DNA of 64,000 bases from Neofusicoccum parvum (Eukaryota > Ascomycota > Dothideomycetes > Botryosphaeriales > Botryosphaeriaceae): NCBI GenBank assembly GCA_020912385.1, contig CP087214.1, positions 372,001 to 436,000 of the forward strand. Direction: 5' to 3'. A program made the position numbers and the translations under genes. The notes under the pieces were generated by a model, which saw only the letters and a list, made by a program, of their open reading frames with translations, ran no database searches and was not told the DNA's origin. Below are positions 33,948-45,700 of this stretch, piece after piece; position 1 is the stretch's first letter, and every line of letters starts with the position of its first letter.

Positions 33948-35419
33948 TTGATATCAGGGTGTCAAGGACCTGGGAGGCCTGTTTGATGGAGGGGAGAGGG
34001 CAGAGAGAGCTTATGGCGATCAGAGAGGCGTGAGAGAGGCGTTGGAACAAGGAGATGAGCGTGGGAAGCAGTGGGCGGAAGTTGTATAAAATTTTGCCTT
34101 GGTGGACCAAGACTGCCTAATCGGGGATAGCGCAGACCGGAGCGATCGGGGCCTCGATAACGCCGAGGTCAGGTCGAGGAGGGTGGTGGGTGTATGAAAG
34201 ACGGTGACTCGAAGCCGGCAGAAGGAGTGATCAGAGGATTCTATCGAATGATGACGATAGACGGAAGAAGGAGAGGGAACGAACCAAAGCTAGGCGGCGG
34301 GTGTCGCCACGGGCCGGAAGAGGCAGATGCACATGTAAGCAGGAACTTGCCATTTTCCGGCAAGTCACCAGGGACAGGGCCATGTTGGTAAGCACTGACG
34401 GGTCTGAAGAACCATGATGGCGCAGAAATATCGAGAATCGGGGTGGAAGGCGGCTCGTGATGGTCGTATTGCAGCGCCGTCGGCGGATCCCCAAGCGTCG
34501 GTTACGCAGCAACGGCGGAGCAGGTCAACTTCAGGTGTGGGGTTGAGCGAGTAACAAGCTGGCAAACCACAGACGGTGACAGCACGCGACAGCTGTTAGG
34601 GCGCGATGGCGTCTGGACGTGGCGCCCGTATACGGCGGAGTCGACGGACGGAGGCAGGAGTGTCGTCGACGGTCGCCCTCGCTCGCGGCTGATCAACGTA
34701 GTAGCCATGGAGTAAAAAGCTTGACGTGTGGCTTGGAGCCGGCCAGAACAGGCGGGCGACACGCTGATCTCACGCAGATGCAGTGGCCGGAGGGAGACAG
34801 GCAGGGTGGAGCGGAAGGGCGGAGAGGCTGAGAAGGCGGTGCACCAGCCCGGCTGCAACGTTACATGGGCGCTGGGCGGCCTGTGCGCGGCTGCTATTTT
34901 CAGCATCCCGCGTCCTCGCCCGCCTGCGACCCTCAACCTTCACACCACAACGGCCGCCCCGGCCGGACCTGCAGCCAGTCCGCTGCCGCTCGCAGGGCTG
35001 ATGCACCTCGTAAGGCCGTACTACTGCCACAAATGCTAACCATGGCGTCCGTACTCGCCGCTCCGTCACCGGCCTGACCTCCGCCGCATCCAGCGTTCCG
35101 TGGCTGCTCACCGCGCCGTGACTGCTCTGGCTCATCCGTCGCCCGCACGATGACACGGTTCCATTTTTGGCAGTATGCTTGCCGCACAGCTGTGGGTGCA
35201 GTCACGCAACGGCATCGCCTATATATCTCCGCGCGGCTGCCTTCACAGCTGCTCTCTCCAGTACAGCACTTGCATCTTAATCCACCATACACTAATACAG
35301 GCACCAAGCCGACACTCGCTTCTCTGCTTGCTTTCCTGGCTCACCTCGTTCGAGCCTCAAGAGTCGATCGCTTTTCCTAAACTTCCAGATCCCCTCTTAG
35401 TAATCTTTCAGCTTCCATA
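33948..35419. other. intergenic region upstream of the wall-protein gene
   Basis: No gene is supportable; the frames at 34.5-35.3 kb are compositional. The right end is a promoter: a TATATAT box at 35220-35226 lies about 195 bp before the next ATG, followed by a CT-rich leader, a common arrangement for strongly expressed fungal genes. Confidence 0.55.
35220..35226 (+). promoter_or_regulatory. TATA box of the wall-protein gene
   Basis: TATATAT, about 195 bp upstream of the ATG at 35420, with a pyrimidine-rich leader between. Confidence 0.5.
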
Positions 35420-36547
35420 ATGCACGCCTTCTCCATCGCTTTCACCGCCCTTGTTGGCGCCGCCTCCGCCAGCGTCAGCGGCCCTTGGCAAAGCCACAGC
35501 TCGTGGGGTACTGCCGTCTCTAGCACCGCCACTACTCCGCTCCCGAGCACGACGGACAGCAGCCATCTCCCTTCGGGCACCGGCTACACCAGCAGCAGCC
35601 TCGTCCCGACCTCGGGCAACAGCACAGTCCCGACGTCGACCCAGCCCACCACCACTGGCTACAGCAGCACTGAGACCCTGACCACCTTCACCACCGTGAC
35701 CACTTGCCCCATCACCGAGACGAGGACGGACCAGGGCCACACCTACATCACTACCAGCCTGACCACTTCGACCATTGTTGTCACTTCTTGCAAGGGAGGA
35801 TGCCACGGGTCGTACCCCACTGGTGCCCCCAACTCGACTCATGTGCCAACCGACAAGCCTACCACCTACCCGAACGGTACCTATGTACCCACGGGCAAGC
35901 CGACCACCCTTCCTGGTGACAACAAGCCGACTACTCTGCCCACCGACAAGCCAACCGACAAGCCCAGCACTCAGCCTACCAACAAGCCAACTGACAAGCC
36001 TACCGCCTCTGAGTACGCCCCTGGTACCACTCCCGTTGTTACCACCAAGGTCTACCCCACCACCATCATCTCCACCATCACTTCTTTCGTCCCCTGCTCC
36101 ACACCCGTTGGCCATGAGGGCACCAGCACCTGGTACTCGACCTGGTTGACCGCCACCCACATCCCTCATACCACCGTTTCCACCGTCTCGACTGTCTCGA
36201 CTCTCTACCCCGCTCCTACCAACGGTGGTGCGCAGCCCACGAACGGCGGTAACAACGGCGTTTGCGAGCCCGCCACCACTGTTTACTTGACCGGACCCAC
36301 CGTCACCATCACCGCCTCTGTCATCGTGACCAACGACTCCAACGGCTCTCACACCACTACCGTGGTTGGCAAGCCCACCACCGATGCCCAGGGCAATGGC
36401 TCAGCTTCGACCACCACCCACGATGTTCCTAACCCGACCTCCAAGCCTCACTGGACCGGGTCGGACAGTAACACCACCACCGACAAGCCTGCCTCTCCCA
36501 CTGGTACTGGTAGCCCGTCTGCCAGCGCCGCCAAGAAGTGGTATTGA
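35420..36547 (+). CDS. secreted Ser/Thr/Pro-rich protein, probable cell-wall mannoprotein
   Basis: A single exon of 375 aa. Residues 1-18 or so (MHAFSIAFTALVGAASAS) form a clear signal peptide. The rest is dominated by Thr, Ser and Pro with many potential O-glycosylation sites. A degenerate TDKPT/TNKPT/TGKPT repeat covers about residues 145-195 (for example TDKPTDKPSTQPTNKPTDKP), and several NGT/NST sites could be N-glycosylated. Cysteines are few and there is no catalytic domain. The C-terminus (AAKKWY) is not the hydrophobic tail of a GPI anchor, so the protein is probably secreted or wall-trapped rather than GPI-anchored. A strong TATA-type promoter lies upstream. No specific ortholog is recognised. 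Confidence 0.8.
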   Translation: MHAFSIAFTALVGAASASVSGPWQSHSSWGTAVSSTATTPLPSTTDSSHLPSGTGYTSSSLVPTSGNSTVPTSTQPTTTGYSSTETLTTFTTVTTCPITETRTDQGHTYITTSLTTSTIVVTSCKGGCHGSYPTGAPNSTHVPTDKPTTYPNGTYVPTGKPTTLPGDNKPTTLPTDKPTDKPSTQPTNKPTDKPTASEYAPGTTPVVTTKVYPTTIISTITSFVPCSTPVGHEGTSTWYSTWLTATHIPHTTVSTVSTVSTLYPAPTNGGAQPTNGGNNGVCEPATTVYLTGPTVTITASVIVTNDSNGSHTTTVVGKPTTDAQGNGSASTTTHDVPNPTSKPHWTGSDSNTTTDKPASPTGTGSPSASAAKKWY

Positions 36548-37391
36548 GCCTTGATCGATCCGACTTTTCCTCTTACCCTTTAATTGATAGATATCTTCGC
36601 ATTTGAGCGTATTCCATTCCTTTCTGCATCTGGGAAGGCGTTTCTGCATTCAGGAGGCCTTTTACGAGCCTGCTTCATTCCTTTCGAAATGAGCGCATTT
36701 GGGTGTTAATTCTTCGGGACAGCAATATGATGACGGGCAGCCGCGCTGTAGATATAACAGCATTGAATCTTACACTCCTTCTAGTTTACGCAAAAGTAAA
36801 CTACTCATGTATCTATAGATGAGCATGGAGTGAAAAATAAAATCAGAACATGTTTATACCAACTTCTCTCGATCAGACCTTTGATTTGATACAGTGCTTA
36901 ACTTCCTTCGTAGCATAGCATCTAAAACATCGCACTTGGCTCTTATATATTTTTAGGTTTATCTTTATAAGCAGAACAGTCACATCAGCCCATCACCCAA
37001 GGGTAGCAACAGGACCTACTCATCGGTGGCCAATAGCGCACCAATATTACGGCTAGCACTCCAACACCTTTCCACAAGAGTTGAAAGTCCTGAAGGGAGT
37101 TGTATGGGCACTCAAGGCCCGACATTTTGCTTGTTGATCTATTTCAATTACGAAGGAGGATGGTGATCGGTAAATGCACTTTTTTCCTTCTTTTTCTTTT
37201 CCAATCCGCCTGCATGGATTACCACCAATGGAGGTTTCGATGGGAGAAGCACTGATATCAGAACTTACTTCACCCAGAGCGCAGAAGATTCACAACTGAT
37301 ATTTGCAGCCGCTGGCTCGATACCTCCAACCTCACTTTATAAGCCGAATCCCACGACCCAACCCCACCACCGCATCCCCCTACCACACCCC
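36548..37391. other. AT-richer intergenic region between two 3' ends
   Basis: 844 bp between the 3' end of the wall-protein gene and the 3' end of the minus-strand kinase gene. It is noticeably AT-richer than the window average and contains no gene; poly(A)/terminator function for both convergent genes is expected. Confidence 0.5.
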
Positions 37392-39770
37392 TCACGGCCT
37401 ATACACATCATTCAGCACCGCCGCCCCCAGCGGATACTTGGCCCACGCGACGACCACGCCCCTCGGCCGCGCGAACCCCTCGCCGCGCGGCCACAGCGGC
37501 GGGTGCGGCGGCCAGTCTTGCGGCGCCTCGGGCCCGGCCCACGCGCCTCGCGCGAACCCGTCCGCCGCCCCCGCCACCTCGGCGGCCAGCTGCGCCAGCG
37601 GCGGCCGCTCCGCCGCGACGGGCGCCAGCATGCGGTACACGCACTCGACCAGGCGGGCCGAGTAGGCGGGGGCGAGCGCGCCGCGCGGCGCCATGTGGCG
37701 CCTGGCGGCGGCGTCGGCGGCGGCATCGTGGCCGCCCGCCGTTGTTGTCGCCGTCGTCGCCGCCGTGCTGCCGGCCGCGAAGGGTGGGGTGGGCCGGTCG
37801 TCGTCGCCGTGGCGCGGGGGGTGGGCTTGGCGCGCGAAGCCGGCCAGCGTCGCGAGCGAGAAGGGCTGCGGCGTGGGCGGCACCTGCAGCAGCGCGACCG
37901 GCCGCAGCAGCGACATGGCGCGCCAGCAGACCATGCCGAGCTCGTGGATCGACGTCGCCGTGTCCTTGGGCGCGTTGACGGGGAGGGCCGGGACCGCGTT
38001 GCAGGCCGGCCGGCGCCGCCAGGTGTTGGTGAGGTTTTGGGTTTCGAGGCTGAGGGCTTCCTGGGAGGGGGAGGTCAGTTGGGGGAGGTTTTTCTTTTGT
38101 TTGGTTGGGTTTGAGGTGGCCTGGGGAGGGGGTGTTCTTTCTTGGCCGGGAGGAAGAGAGGACTGAGGTGCGGAGTGGGCAGAAACAATGGGGTTGGCCG
38201 CGATCAGAGGGCTTGGGATTTGGAGGGTGTGCGGTTTGGGACGAGTTTGGACTTACAAAGGGTTGATATCCTACCGCCCCGCATGCGTAGATATAGTCTG
38301 GGGCTGGAAGCTCCTCCACACCACCGAAATCTGCAAGTATTGGTCTTGGGTAATGCCGGAACCAGTGGCGGGACGTGCGGCTTTGATCAACATCTCCCAA
38401 CAGGATGTTAGCGGGCTTGATGTCGTAGTGAAACATGGCTTTCTTGTGGGGCGGCACAGGAGTTGCAAGTACTCGGAGCGCTTCCAAGATGCAGCCTAGC
38501 AGGTACCAGATGAAGGGCTCAGGGACGAGGATCCTGTCAGTTGGGTTAGTAATTCTGCTTTCCCGACTCCAGTGACGTCGGATTCGTTAGATTAACTTGC
38601 CTTTGTGCTTCATAATAGTTTAGCAATGTGTCGAGATCGCCGTAAGGAGCGTACTCTAAATAGACACGAGCCGCTCGGCGTGGACCTGGCGGGCGATATT
38701 CACCGAGGTACTTCACGAGGTATTTGCTGCTGACTCCAGCGCTTTGCAAGTTACGAAGAAGGCGCCGCTCTTTGTTTGAACCATCACCGCCAAACGCTTC
38801 CCTCTTCACCACAATACACTGATAAAGTCCGTCAACCATGGTTTACGAGGGACGGAAATCAGCGAGACTCACTCTCACGGTTCTGTTGAAGGGATCACGA
38901 AGCCGATAAAGCATGGCAACTCCTTGATTGCCACCTCCCAGCTGCTTGTGCCAGCGCCATTGATGCATGCTCTGAGGAAGACCTGAGGCTTTCCATAGAT
39001 CAAACTGGTCAGTTTTTTCCTCCGCTCCGCCAGGGTAGAGCGAGGCGCTGCCATTGTCGGCAGCCGGCAGCTGGGAGGGCTGGTTTTGGACCTGGGGCCA
39101 GCGCGGGTGGTGGCCGCGCGCGTGGTCAATCAAGTCGGCCTGCAAATCGTACTCCGCGCGACCTCGGCTCCCGTTTGGGCCGGCGGTCGAAGTCCAGGGC
39201 AGCGCATCGTACACCTCTCGGTAGCGGCCACGAATATGATCTGCGCTCGCGTAGCGTCAGTTACGACGGGATCGGGCATAGCACGCTGGACGACCGACTT
39301 TCCGTCCAGTCCCACCTCGGCTCCCGCTTCTGGCCTCTGCCGCGCCTGCGACGCGGGCGGCGGCGGACCTCGTACACCTCGTCCAGGCTGCAGAAGACGT
39401 CGGCGGGATCGACCCTGACGGCGATGTCCTCGCCGGCGCGGGGCCACGTCCTGCGGGACTCGGCATCCCAGCGGCGCCTAACGATAGACGGCATGACTGC
39501 CCACTTAGTGTCGATAGCGCGGTCCCAGTCCGCTGGGAATAGCCGCGCGTGTTAGCCCGTTACACAGCCCAAGGTGGTGAAATTATGCTCACCCGGCTTC
39601 CGGCGAGCTAGCCTGTAGGCACCTGCATTGCCGCTGGCGATCGCGTCCTGCAGCGTGCGATAGACAGCCTGCCGATACAGGTCACGGCCATCGACCGAGG
39701 GGCCGACAGGGTGGAAGATTGGGCCGCACGGGAAGGCCGGTTCGAGTAAAGGAGCAGCGAGCGCGGCCAT
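37392..39770 (-). CDS. protein kinase domain protein of unassigned family
   Basis: Six exons on the minus strand: 39770-39593, 39532-39316, 39245-38873, 38818-38601, 38533-38257 and 38060-37392; 643 aa. The kinase domain is recovered only after splicing: glycine-rich loop region LGGGNQGVAMLYRL, ATP-anchoring Lys in CIVVKREAF, hinge-like YLEYAPYGDLDTLL, catalytic loop FHYDIKPANILLG (HRD replaced by HYD; Asp, Lys and Asn kept) and LADFGG (DFG). The C-terminal lobe carries an Ala-rich, His/Asp-containing insert of about 70 residues. The 38600-38534 intron uses a GC donor (AG|GCAAGT). The exon 2/3 junction (39315-39246) is my least certain splice; the others give clean family-like joins. Catalytic residues suggest an active kinase. 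Substrate and pathway are unknown; no other domain was seen. Confidence 0.78.
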
Positions 39771-41120
39771 GGTGGGGTGCTCGCGCCAGAGCGGGGAGCA
39801 CGCGTCGAGGGCCTCTGTGCAGCGCGCTGGGAATCTGCCCGAGCAGACAGGGAGCGGCGCGGTTGGGCTGGCGAGCGGGTGTCATTTGTGGCAAAAAGAT
39901 CCGGCGGCGAGCCCTGGCAAATGAAAGACGCGGGCAGGTCCTCTGGCGGCCAGCGGTGCGTTTGCGTCGCGCGGCGAGGCGACAAACAGCAGCGCTTTGT
40001 CGGTCCCTTCCGCATCGGGCCACGGCGGAGTGGCGACCTGGGACGGCAGCTCACGGTCTAGAATTGGGGCGCCGCCACGACAGCGCGGCGGGCTGCACAA
40101 ACAGCGGTCTGAAGAGTCCAGCAGCGCGGGCCGGAGGGAGACAGGAGGGCGGCGCAGTGGGACCGCCGTGCCCAGCCGCGGGAGCTGTGGCAGGCAGCAC
40201 GCGGGCGCGGGTGTGCAGGCCAGACGGGCGGCGCCGCGGCGCAGGACGGGCACGCGGGCGGGACAGGGCGGCGCGGTGCGGCAGCTGCAGGAGGCGGCAG
40301 CGACGACGTGAAGGATCTCGGACGTCTCACGTCGGGCGGGCGCTGGAGGGAGGTTTGGGCGGATGTTGCTCCGCCGGCCGGGTGTGGGCTGGGCTGGGCG
40401 GCCCACTTGGCTCCGGTGCAGCGCCGTGGAGACGGTGCTGATGATCTGCCCGCAGCTGAAACAAAGCGCCAGGGGCCGGCCGAGAGGGCGCGGAGCGGGC
40501 GTCACGCCATTGGGCGCGCGGCAGGGCGGGCTCGTCGCCGGGGCGTTCGGGGTGGGCTGGGCTCGGGGTGCGCGCTCGGGGGTGCGCCCATACGCACGCG
40601 GTGGGGGCAGCGGCGCGCTGACAAAGACGCGCGAACAGCCGCGCTGGGAGTCAGGCACCGGCAGGCCAGGCCGTGCCGCAGCGGACCGCCTCCCTGGAGC
40701 GGGGACCCTGAGCCTCGGACGGGGGGCGCGGGCGGGCGCAAAACACACCACTTGCGCCCGCAAAGCCGCCTAATTGCGCCGTTGGCAGGCCGATTAGCGG
40801 CGGCAGCACGGCAGCGCCCGCTGGCCTGGCGCGCTGCCACTCCAGATCTGCCGCGCCCCACCGCGAGAGACTCACACCGCACCGGACCACAGGACTGCCC
40901 CCCGGCGTGCCCCCGTCGCCTCGCGGAAACCCCTGACACGCATCAAGCCTGATTTTCCCACCCGGCCTGCGCCCTTTTTCCCTGAGCAAACCATGACATT
41001 AAGAGCCCGCGCCTGCCTCCCGCGCTGCCACTGGCCCAGCCAACCACCAATCCGACGCCGCCAGCACCTCCCTCCCAGCCCACCCCGTCGCGCCCTGCAG
41101 CGCGCGCTCCACAACACCGC
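39771..41120. promoter_or_regulatory. divergent intergenic region, kinase and ketopantoate reductase genes
   Basis: 1350 bp of GC-rich DNA between head-to-head genes. The large frames here (for example 39882-40763 minus) are compositional. The promoters of both genes should lie here; no TATA box is obvious. Confidence 0.5.
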
Positions 41121-42095
41121 ATGGCCCGCGTCCTCATCTTCGGCGCCGGCAGCATCGGCTCCGTCTACGCCTGGGTCCTGACGCGCGCCGGCGCCCAGGT
41201 CACCTGCGTGTGCCGCAGCAACTACGAGCACGTCCGCGAGCACGGCTTCACCATCAACAGCCAGGTCTTCGGCGACGCCCTGCGCGTGGCGCCCACCGTC
41301 GTCGACGCCGCGACTGCCCCGCCCGTCGACGAGCCGTGGGACTTCATCCTGGTGTGCACCAAGGCCTTCCCCGGCGCCAGCCCCAGCGGCCCGTCGCTCG
41401 TCGCCCCGGCCGTCGCCAGCCCGCGGACGGCCATCGTGCTGGTGCAGAACGGCATCGGCATCGAGGAGGAGTGGCACGCCGCCTTCCCGCAGAACCCCAT
41501 CCTGTCCGGCGTCGTCTACCTGCCCGCCACGCAGACCGCGCCCGGCGTCGTCGCCATGGGCGGCCTGGAGCGCCTCGAGGTCGGCGCCTTCCCCGCCACC
41601 CCCGTCGCCGAGGCCACCCAGCTGGGCGAGTTCATGGAGCTGGTCCAGCGCGGCGGCGCCACCATCCTCGTCTACGACGACATCCAGCCGCGCCGCTGGG
41701 CCAAGATGCTCGTCAACGCCGCCTGGAACCCCACCTGCGCCCTCGCCCGCCAGAGCGACGCCGACTTCCTGCAGTCGTCCCCCCACGGCCCCGACCTCGT
41801 CTGGGCCGTCATGCTCGAGATCGTCCGCCTCGCCCAGGCCTGCGGCTACGCCGAGATCACCGAGGACGAGGCCAGGCACCAGCTCGCCCGCGCCCAGGCC
41901 CGCGTCGGCTCCAACGGCGTCGAGCCCAGCATGCTGGCCGACGCCAAGGCCGGCCGCCCGCTCGAGGTCGAGGCAATCGTCGGCAACGCCATCAAGATCG
42001 CCCAGGAAAAGGACGTCCCCGTGCCCAATCTCACCGCGCTGTACGCTCTGGCAAAAGGCTTGGACAAAGGCATACAAAGACGAGCCAGCGTATAG
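41121..42095 (+). CDS. ketopantoate reductase (PanE/ApbA) family protein
   Basis: An intronless frame of 324 aa. The N-terminus MARVLIFGAGSIGSVYAWVL has the GxGxxG NADPH-binding loop of ApbA proteins, followed by CRSNYEHVREHGF at the NADP phosphate-binding strand. The catalytic segment WAKMLVNAAWNPTCAL matches the family pattern with its conserved Lys and Asn-Pro, and LEVEAIVGNAIKIAQEKDVP matches the C-terminal helical domain. The reaction would be 2-dehydropantoate + NADPH to pantoate in CoA biosynthesis. Fungi often carry several paralogs of unknown substrate, so a true pantothenate role is not shown. Codons are strongly C-ending, which produces a 467-codon antisense frame. Confidence 0.87.
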   Translation: MARVLIFGAGSIGSVYAWVLTRAGAQVTCVCRSNYEHVREHGFTINSQVFGDALRVAPTVVDAATAPPVDEPWDFILVCTKAFPGASPSGPSLVAPAVASPRTAIVLVQNGIGIEEEWHAAFPQNPILSGVVYLPATQTAPGVVAMGGLERLEVGAFPATPVAEATQLGEFMELVQRGGATILVYDDIQPRRWAKMLVNAAWNPTCALARQSDADFLQSSPHGPDLVWAVMLEIVRLAQACGYAEITEDEARHQLARAQARVGSNGVEPSMLADAKAGRPLEVEAIVGNAIKIAQEKDVPVPNLTALYALAKGLDKGIQRRASV

Positions 42096-42763
42096 CGCCC
42101 TGGGCCGTGTAAAATCAAAAAAGAAAGAGAAAATCAAAGAAAGGAAAGGGAAAGGAAGAAAGGAAGAAAGGAGGAACTCTCTGTTAGATACCATCTCTGT
42201 ATTTCTATCTGTGACGGCCGTTTTTGTATGTAGAGACGTAGCGTAGATACTTGTTTCCCCTATGAGGGCTTCCAAAGGGGGTGTTTATATCTAAGGGGGG
42301 GATTCGTTCTGGTGGCTGATCTTCTCGATGAAGATCTATAGACCATGTATTGAATATATTGGTCAAATACTGTACACAGTGGATTGAAAGTGTGTGAGTG
42401 AGTCGATTGGTTGTTTATACTATGTTAGGACATTTGCCAAGGAACCTTGCCTGTATAAACGAGCCATCACAGCTTTTGAACCGACCCAAAAGCCAAGAAA
42501 ATGACAAAGATCCGGCGTCCAATCTGAATACGTAGTGACGTAGACCTTGATGGTGGGGCAGCCGGTTGTGACAGACAATGCACCATGATGGACAGCACCC
42601 TCATCAGCATTCAAACTTAGTACTGTCGCGCTCTCACTTTCAATCCAAACAATTTTCACGCTTCTCCAAGAGCCACCAACAGTACTGTGCCAATCATTCT
42701 CATTGCACTCGTAAACATCGTTCCTATCTACTCATCCATGACCGTTCCTAGGCAATTTGGTAT
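42096..42763. other. intergenic region between convergent 3' ends
   Basis: 668 bp between the 3' ends of the ketopantoate reductase family gene and het-C. It has purine-rich (GAAA/GGAA) tracts at 42120-42175 and no gene. Confidence 0.5.
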
Positions 42764-45700
42764 CTAGTAGCCACCACCTCCGTAGCCACCGCCGCCATAG
42801 CCACCACCCTGGCCATAGCCACCGCCTTGGCCGTAGCCCTGCTGGCGAGGACGGCCGTACTCGTCCTCCTCGCCAAAGCCACCAGGCATGCCGCCACCGC
42901 CGTACTCATCACGAGGTGGCGGAGGACGCTCGCCGTAGCCGCTGCTACCGCCACCATAGCCCCCGCTGCTGTACTCAGAGCTGCCGCCACCGTAGCCGCC
43001 GCCACTGCTGTACTCGGAGCGGCCACCCTGGTAGCCGCTGCTGCCACCGTAGCCCTCGCTGCGGTTGGAGTACTCAGAGCGTTGGCCGTAGCCGCCGCTC
43101 TCACCGCCGTAGCGCTCGCGAGAACCCGAGCGACGGCGAGAGCCGGAGCGACGACGCTCACGCGAGCCGGAGCGGCGACGCTCTCCTGAACCACGACGCT
43201 CTCGCGAGCCCGAACGGCGCCTGTGTTTTTTGGAATCGTCAGAATCGTTGTCCGAGTATTCTTCGCCGCGTTCCTTCTTGCGGCGCTTCTTCTCCTCCTT
43301 CTCCCGACGCTTGCGTTCCTTCTTGAGACGCTTCTCCTCGTCGGAGTCGGCATCTTTGTCCGAGCGGCGACCTTGGTGCCTATGCGCTGTCGGTGGGAGG
43401 AATGAATGACAACACAAGGGAATGTTGCTTACCTGGACTCAGAAGAGTAATACTCGCCGCTCTGGCCGTATCCCTCGGTGCGGTTCCTGCTCTCATACTG
43501 GCCACCAGACGACTCGTAGCGCTCCTCAGTGCGCCTCTCATAGCCACCAGAGCCATAGCTGCGCTCTTCGACGCTAGCCTGGAAGCCGTAGTTGGAACGG
43601 CCCTCCGACTCGTAGCGTGAGAACTCCTCGCGCTGGCCGCTACCATCGCCGTACTCAGTACGACGGTACTCAGACTGACCATGGCGGTCACCACTGCCGC
43701 GGCGCTGGCGGTCGACTTCGCCGTAAGACTCGTTGTATGACCCATCACGGCCTTGGCTAGAGGTGTGGTACGAATCCTCGACAACCTTATCCTTCTTCTC
43801 GCCCTCTAGCACGTTGCCAATGGTGCTACCAACGATGCCTCCAAGCATGCCGCCGAGCACACCACCGCCAATTGCGTCGCCAACACCTTGGCCAATCTTG
43901 TCGGCAACCTGGTTCTGCTTACCGCTAGAGCCACTGCCGCTGCCGCCACCAACCTTGGCCACGCCAAGAGGCTTGCCGCAGCCGTGGCCCTTGTCGTGGA
44001 CACCCTCCTTGTGATTGCGGCCCTGTTCGACACCGTCACGAGACAGCTTGTCACGAAGGTCGTCGCGTTCACGGTCGCTCTTCTCCTCCCACCACTGCTG
44101 GACGACGCGGAACATCTGCTGGCGACCGTCACTAGCACCATCACGGCCCATCTCGCGTTGAGCGGGGTGGTGGAAGACGCCGGTGATGATGCGGTTGAGG
44201 GTGCGCTCGACATCGACGTTATCGTCATCCCAGGCTTCAACAATCTGGGGAACAACCCACTTGAGCACCTGAGAGGCGATCTTGCCAGCAGGCTCGTTCA
44301 GGATGTTGCTGAAGTGGTCCTTGGAGAGCATGGAGTGAGTCGGATCGGAGCACTCATCATCCTCAAAGACAATGTGCTGCTTGTCAATAGAAGACTGAAT
44401 GACCTCAGAGGAACCAGTCTCGAGCTCGGCCTTGACCTGCTGGAGAAGAGGGAGGATGAAGGGAGCGATGAGAGAGAAAACGAAGATGTTGATCTGGTTC
44501 TGGAACTCCTCGATGAGGTCAGGGAGCATCGGGATGTTGTCGATGGCCGCAGAAATGTTCTGCATGATCTCGTCATGGAACTCAAGGACAGGGTAGATCT
44601 GGCGGCGGATCTGCTCGGCCTGCTCAACGAAAGCCTCAGGCTCCTTGGGGTTGATGTCCAGGTTCTCCATCTGCGCAGCAGTGGTGTTGGCCTCGAGCTC
44701 ATCAGCCTTGCTAGCCTCATCCTTGCCACCAAAGATGCCGTCGGGAAGCTTGCTAAGGAGATCCTTAACCATGCTCTTAGCCTCGTGGTTCTGCTGAGCA
44801 TCACTGATGGTGCCCTCAAGCTCCTGGATCTCAGACTGAGTAGCCTTGTCATTGACCTCGCCCATAACCGAGTGCAGGAAGTCGACGCCACCGAAAGTAC
44901 CAGTAACAATGGGGAAGACGCGCTCGTTGACACCCTCAATCTCAACCTCAGTGTTGGAACCAACATGGGGGAAAACGTCGCGCTCGCCGAGTTCACGGAG
45001 AACAAGCTCGGTGAAGTTGGAGTGAGCGGAGTAGTCTGGAAGCAGAATCTGTCAGTCGGGTTCAAATGATTGGGGTACAGATATACACACCCTCAAGGCA
45101 GTGGCAACCAGTGCCAAGGAGTCTCAGAGCCTCGTACAAATCGTCCTTGTTTCCATCACTGTTGTAGCGGCGGGCAAGCTCGATCGAGCGACCAAAGAGC
45201 TTGCGGACGAGGCCAGCGGATGTGTCAATGCCAGCGTTCTCATTGGCAATGTAATTCTTCAGACCGGTGCGCTCATCGATACCAAGCTCGGTACGCTCGT
45301 CGACCGGGCCGCGGAGGCGCCTGTCGTATTCGCGCGCGTCCAGGTTGTCCGCATAGTCCTTGGGGTTGTCGATGTGCTCTTCGGGGCTGCGACGCAAGTC
45401 AGCGGATGTCAAAATGCGGGAGGAAGCTCTGGGCCGTACCGGTAGCAGCCGAGACGCTCGCGGGTGACCTCGAACTCGCCGGTGCCGTAACCAAAGGTCA
45501 TAAAACCGAGGATCCAAAGCAGGAGCCTGATAGCCTCAGAGCTGACCATCTTGAGAGCTCCGACCTGCATGTTACGCACGTTAGCGGGATAATGTCCTCA
45601 CAATGCAGCAACCGGTCTTCCGTCTTCGCAGTGCAGCTTCGGAGAGCGGAATTACTTACATCGACAGCCTGGGAGTAGTCACGGAGCCAATTGCCAAAGT

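Noticed and set aside
35408..36352. 314-codon minus-strand open frame
   Set aside because: Mirror of the Thr/Pro-rich wall protein, whose repetitive codons leave the antisense frame open.
39246..39264. A 19-nt intron (GTAACT to GAG) between kinase exons 2 and 3
   Set aside because: It keeps the frame but is far too short to be spliced; the upstream donor GTGGGA gives a 70-nt intron with a CTGAC branch site.
40872..42275. 467-codon open frame on the minus strand
   Set aside because: It is antisense to the ketopantoate reductase family gene, whose C-ending codons keep the opposite frame free of stops; its Gly/Ala/Asp-rich protein has no domain.
43888..45069. 393-codon plus-strand open frame
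   Set aside because: Antisense to the main het-C exon; it crosses a het-C splice site and has no conserved motif of its own.
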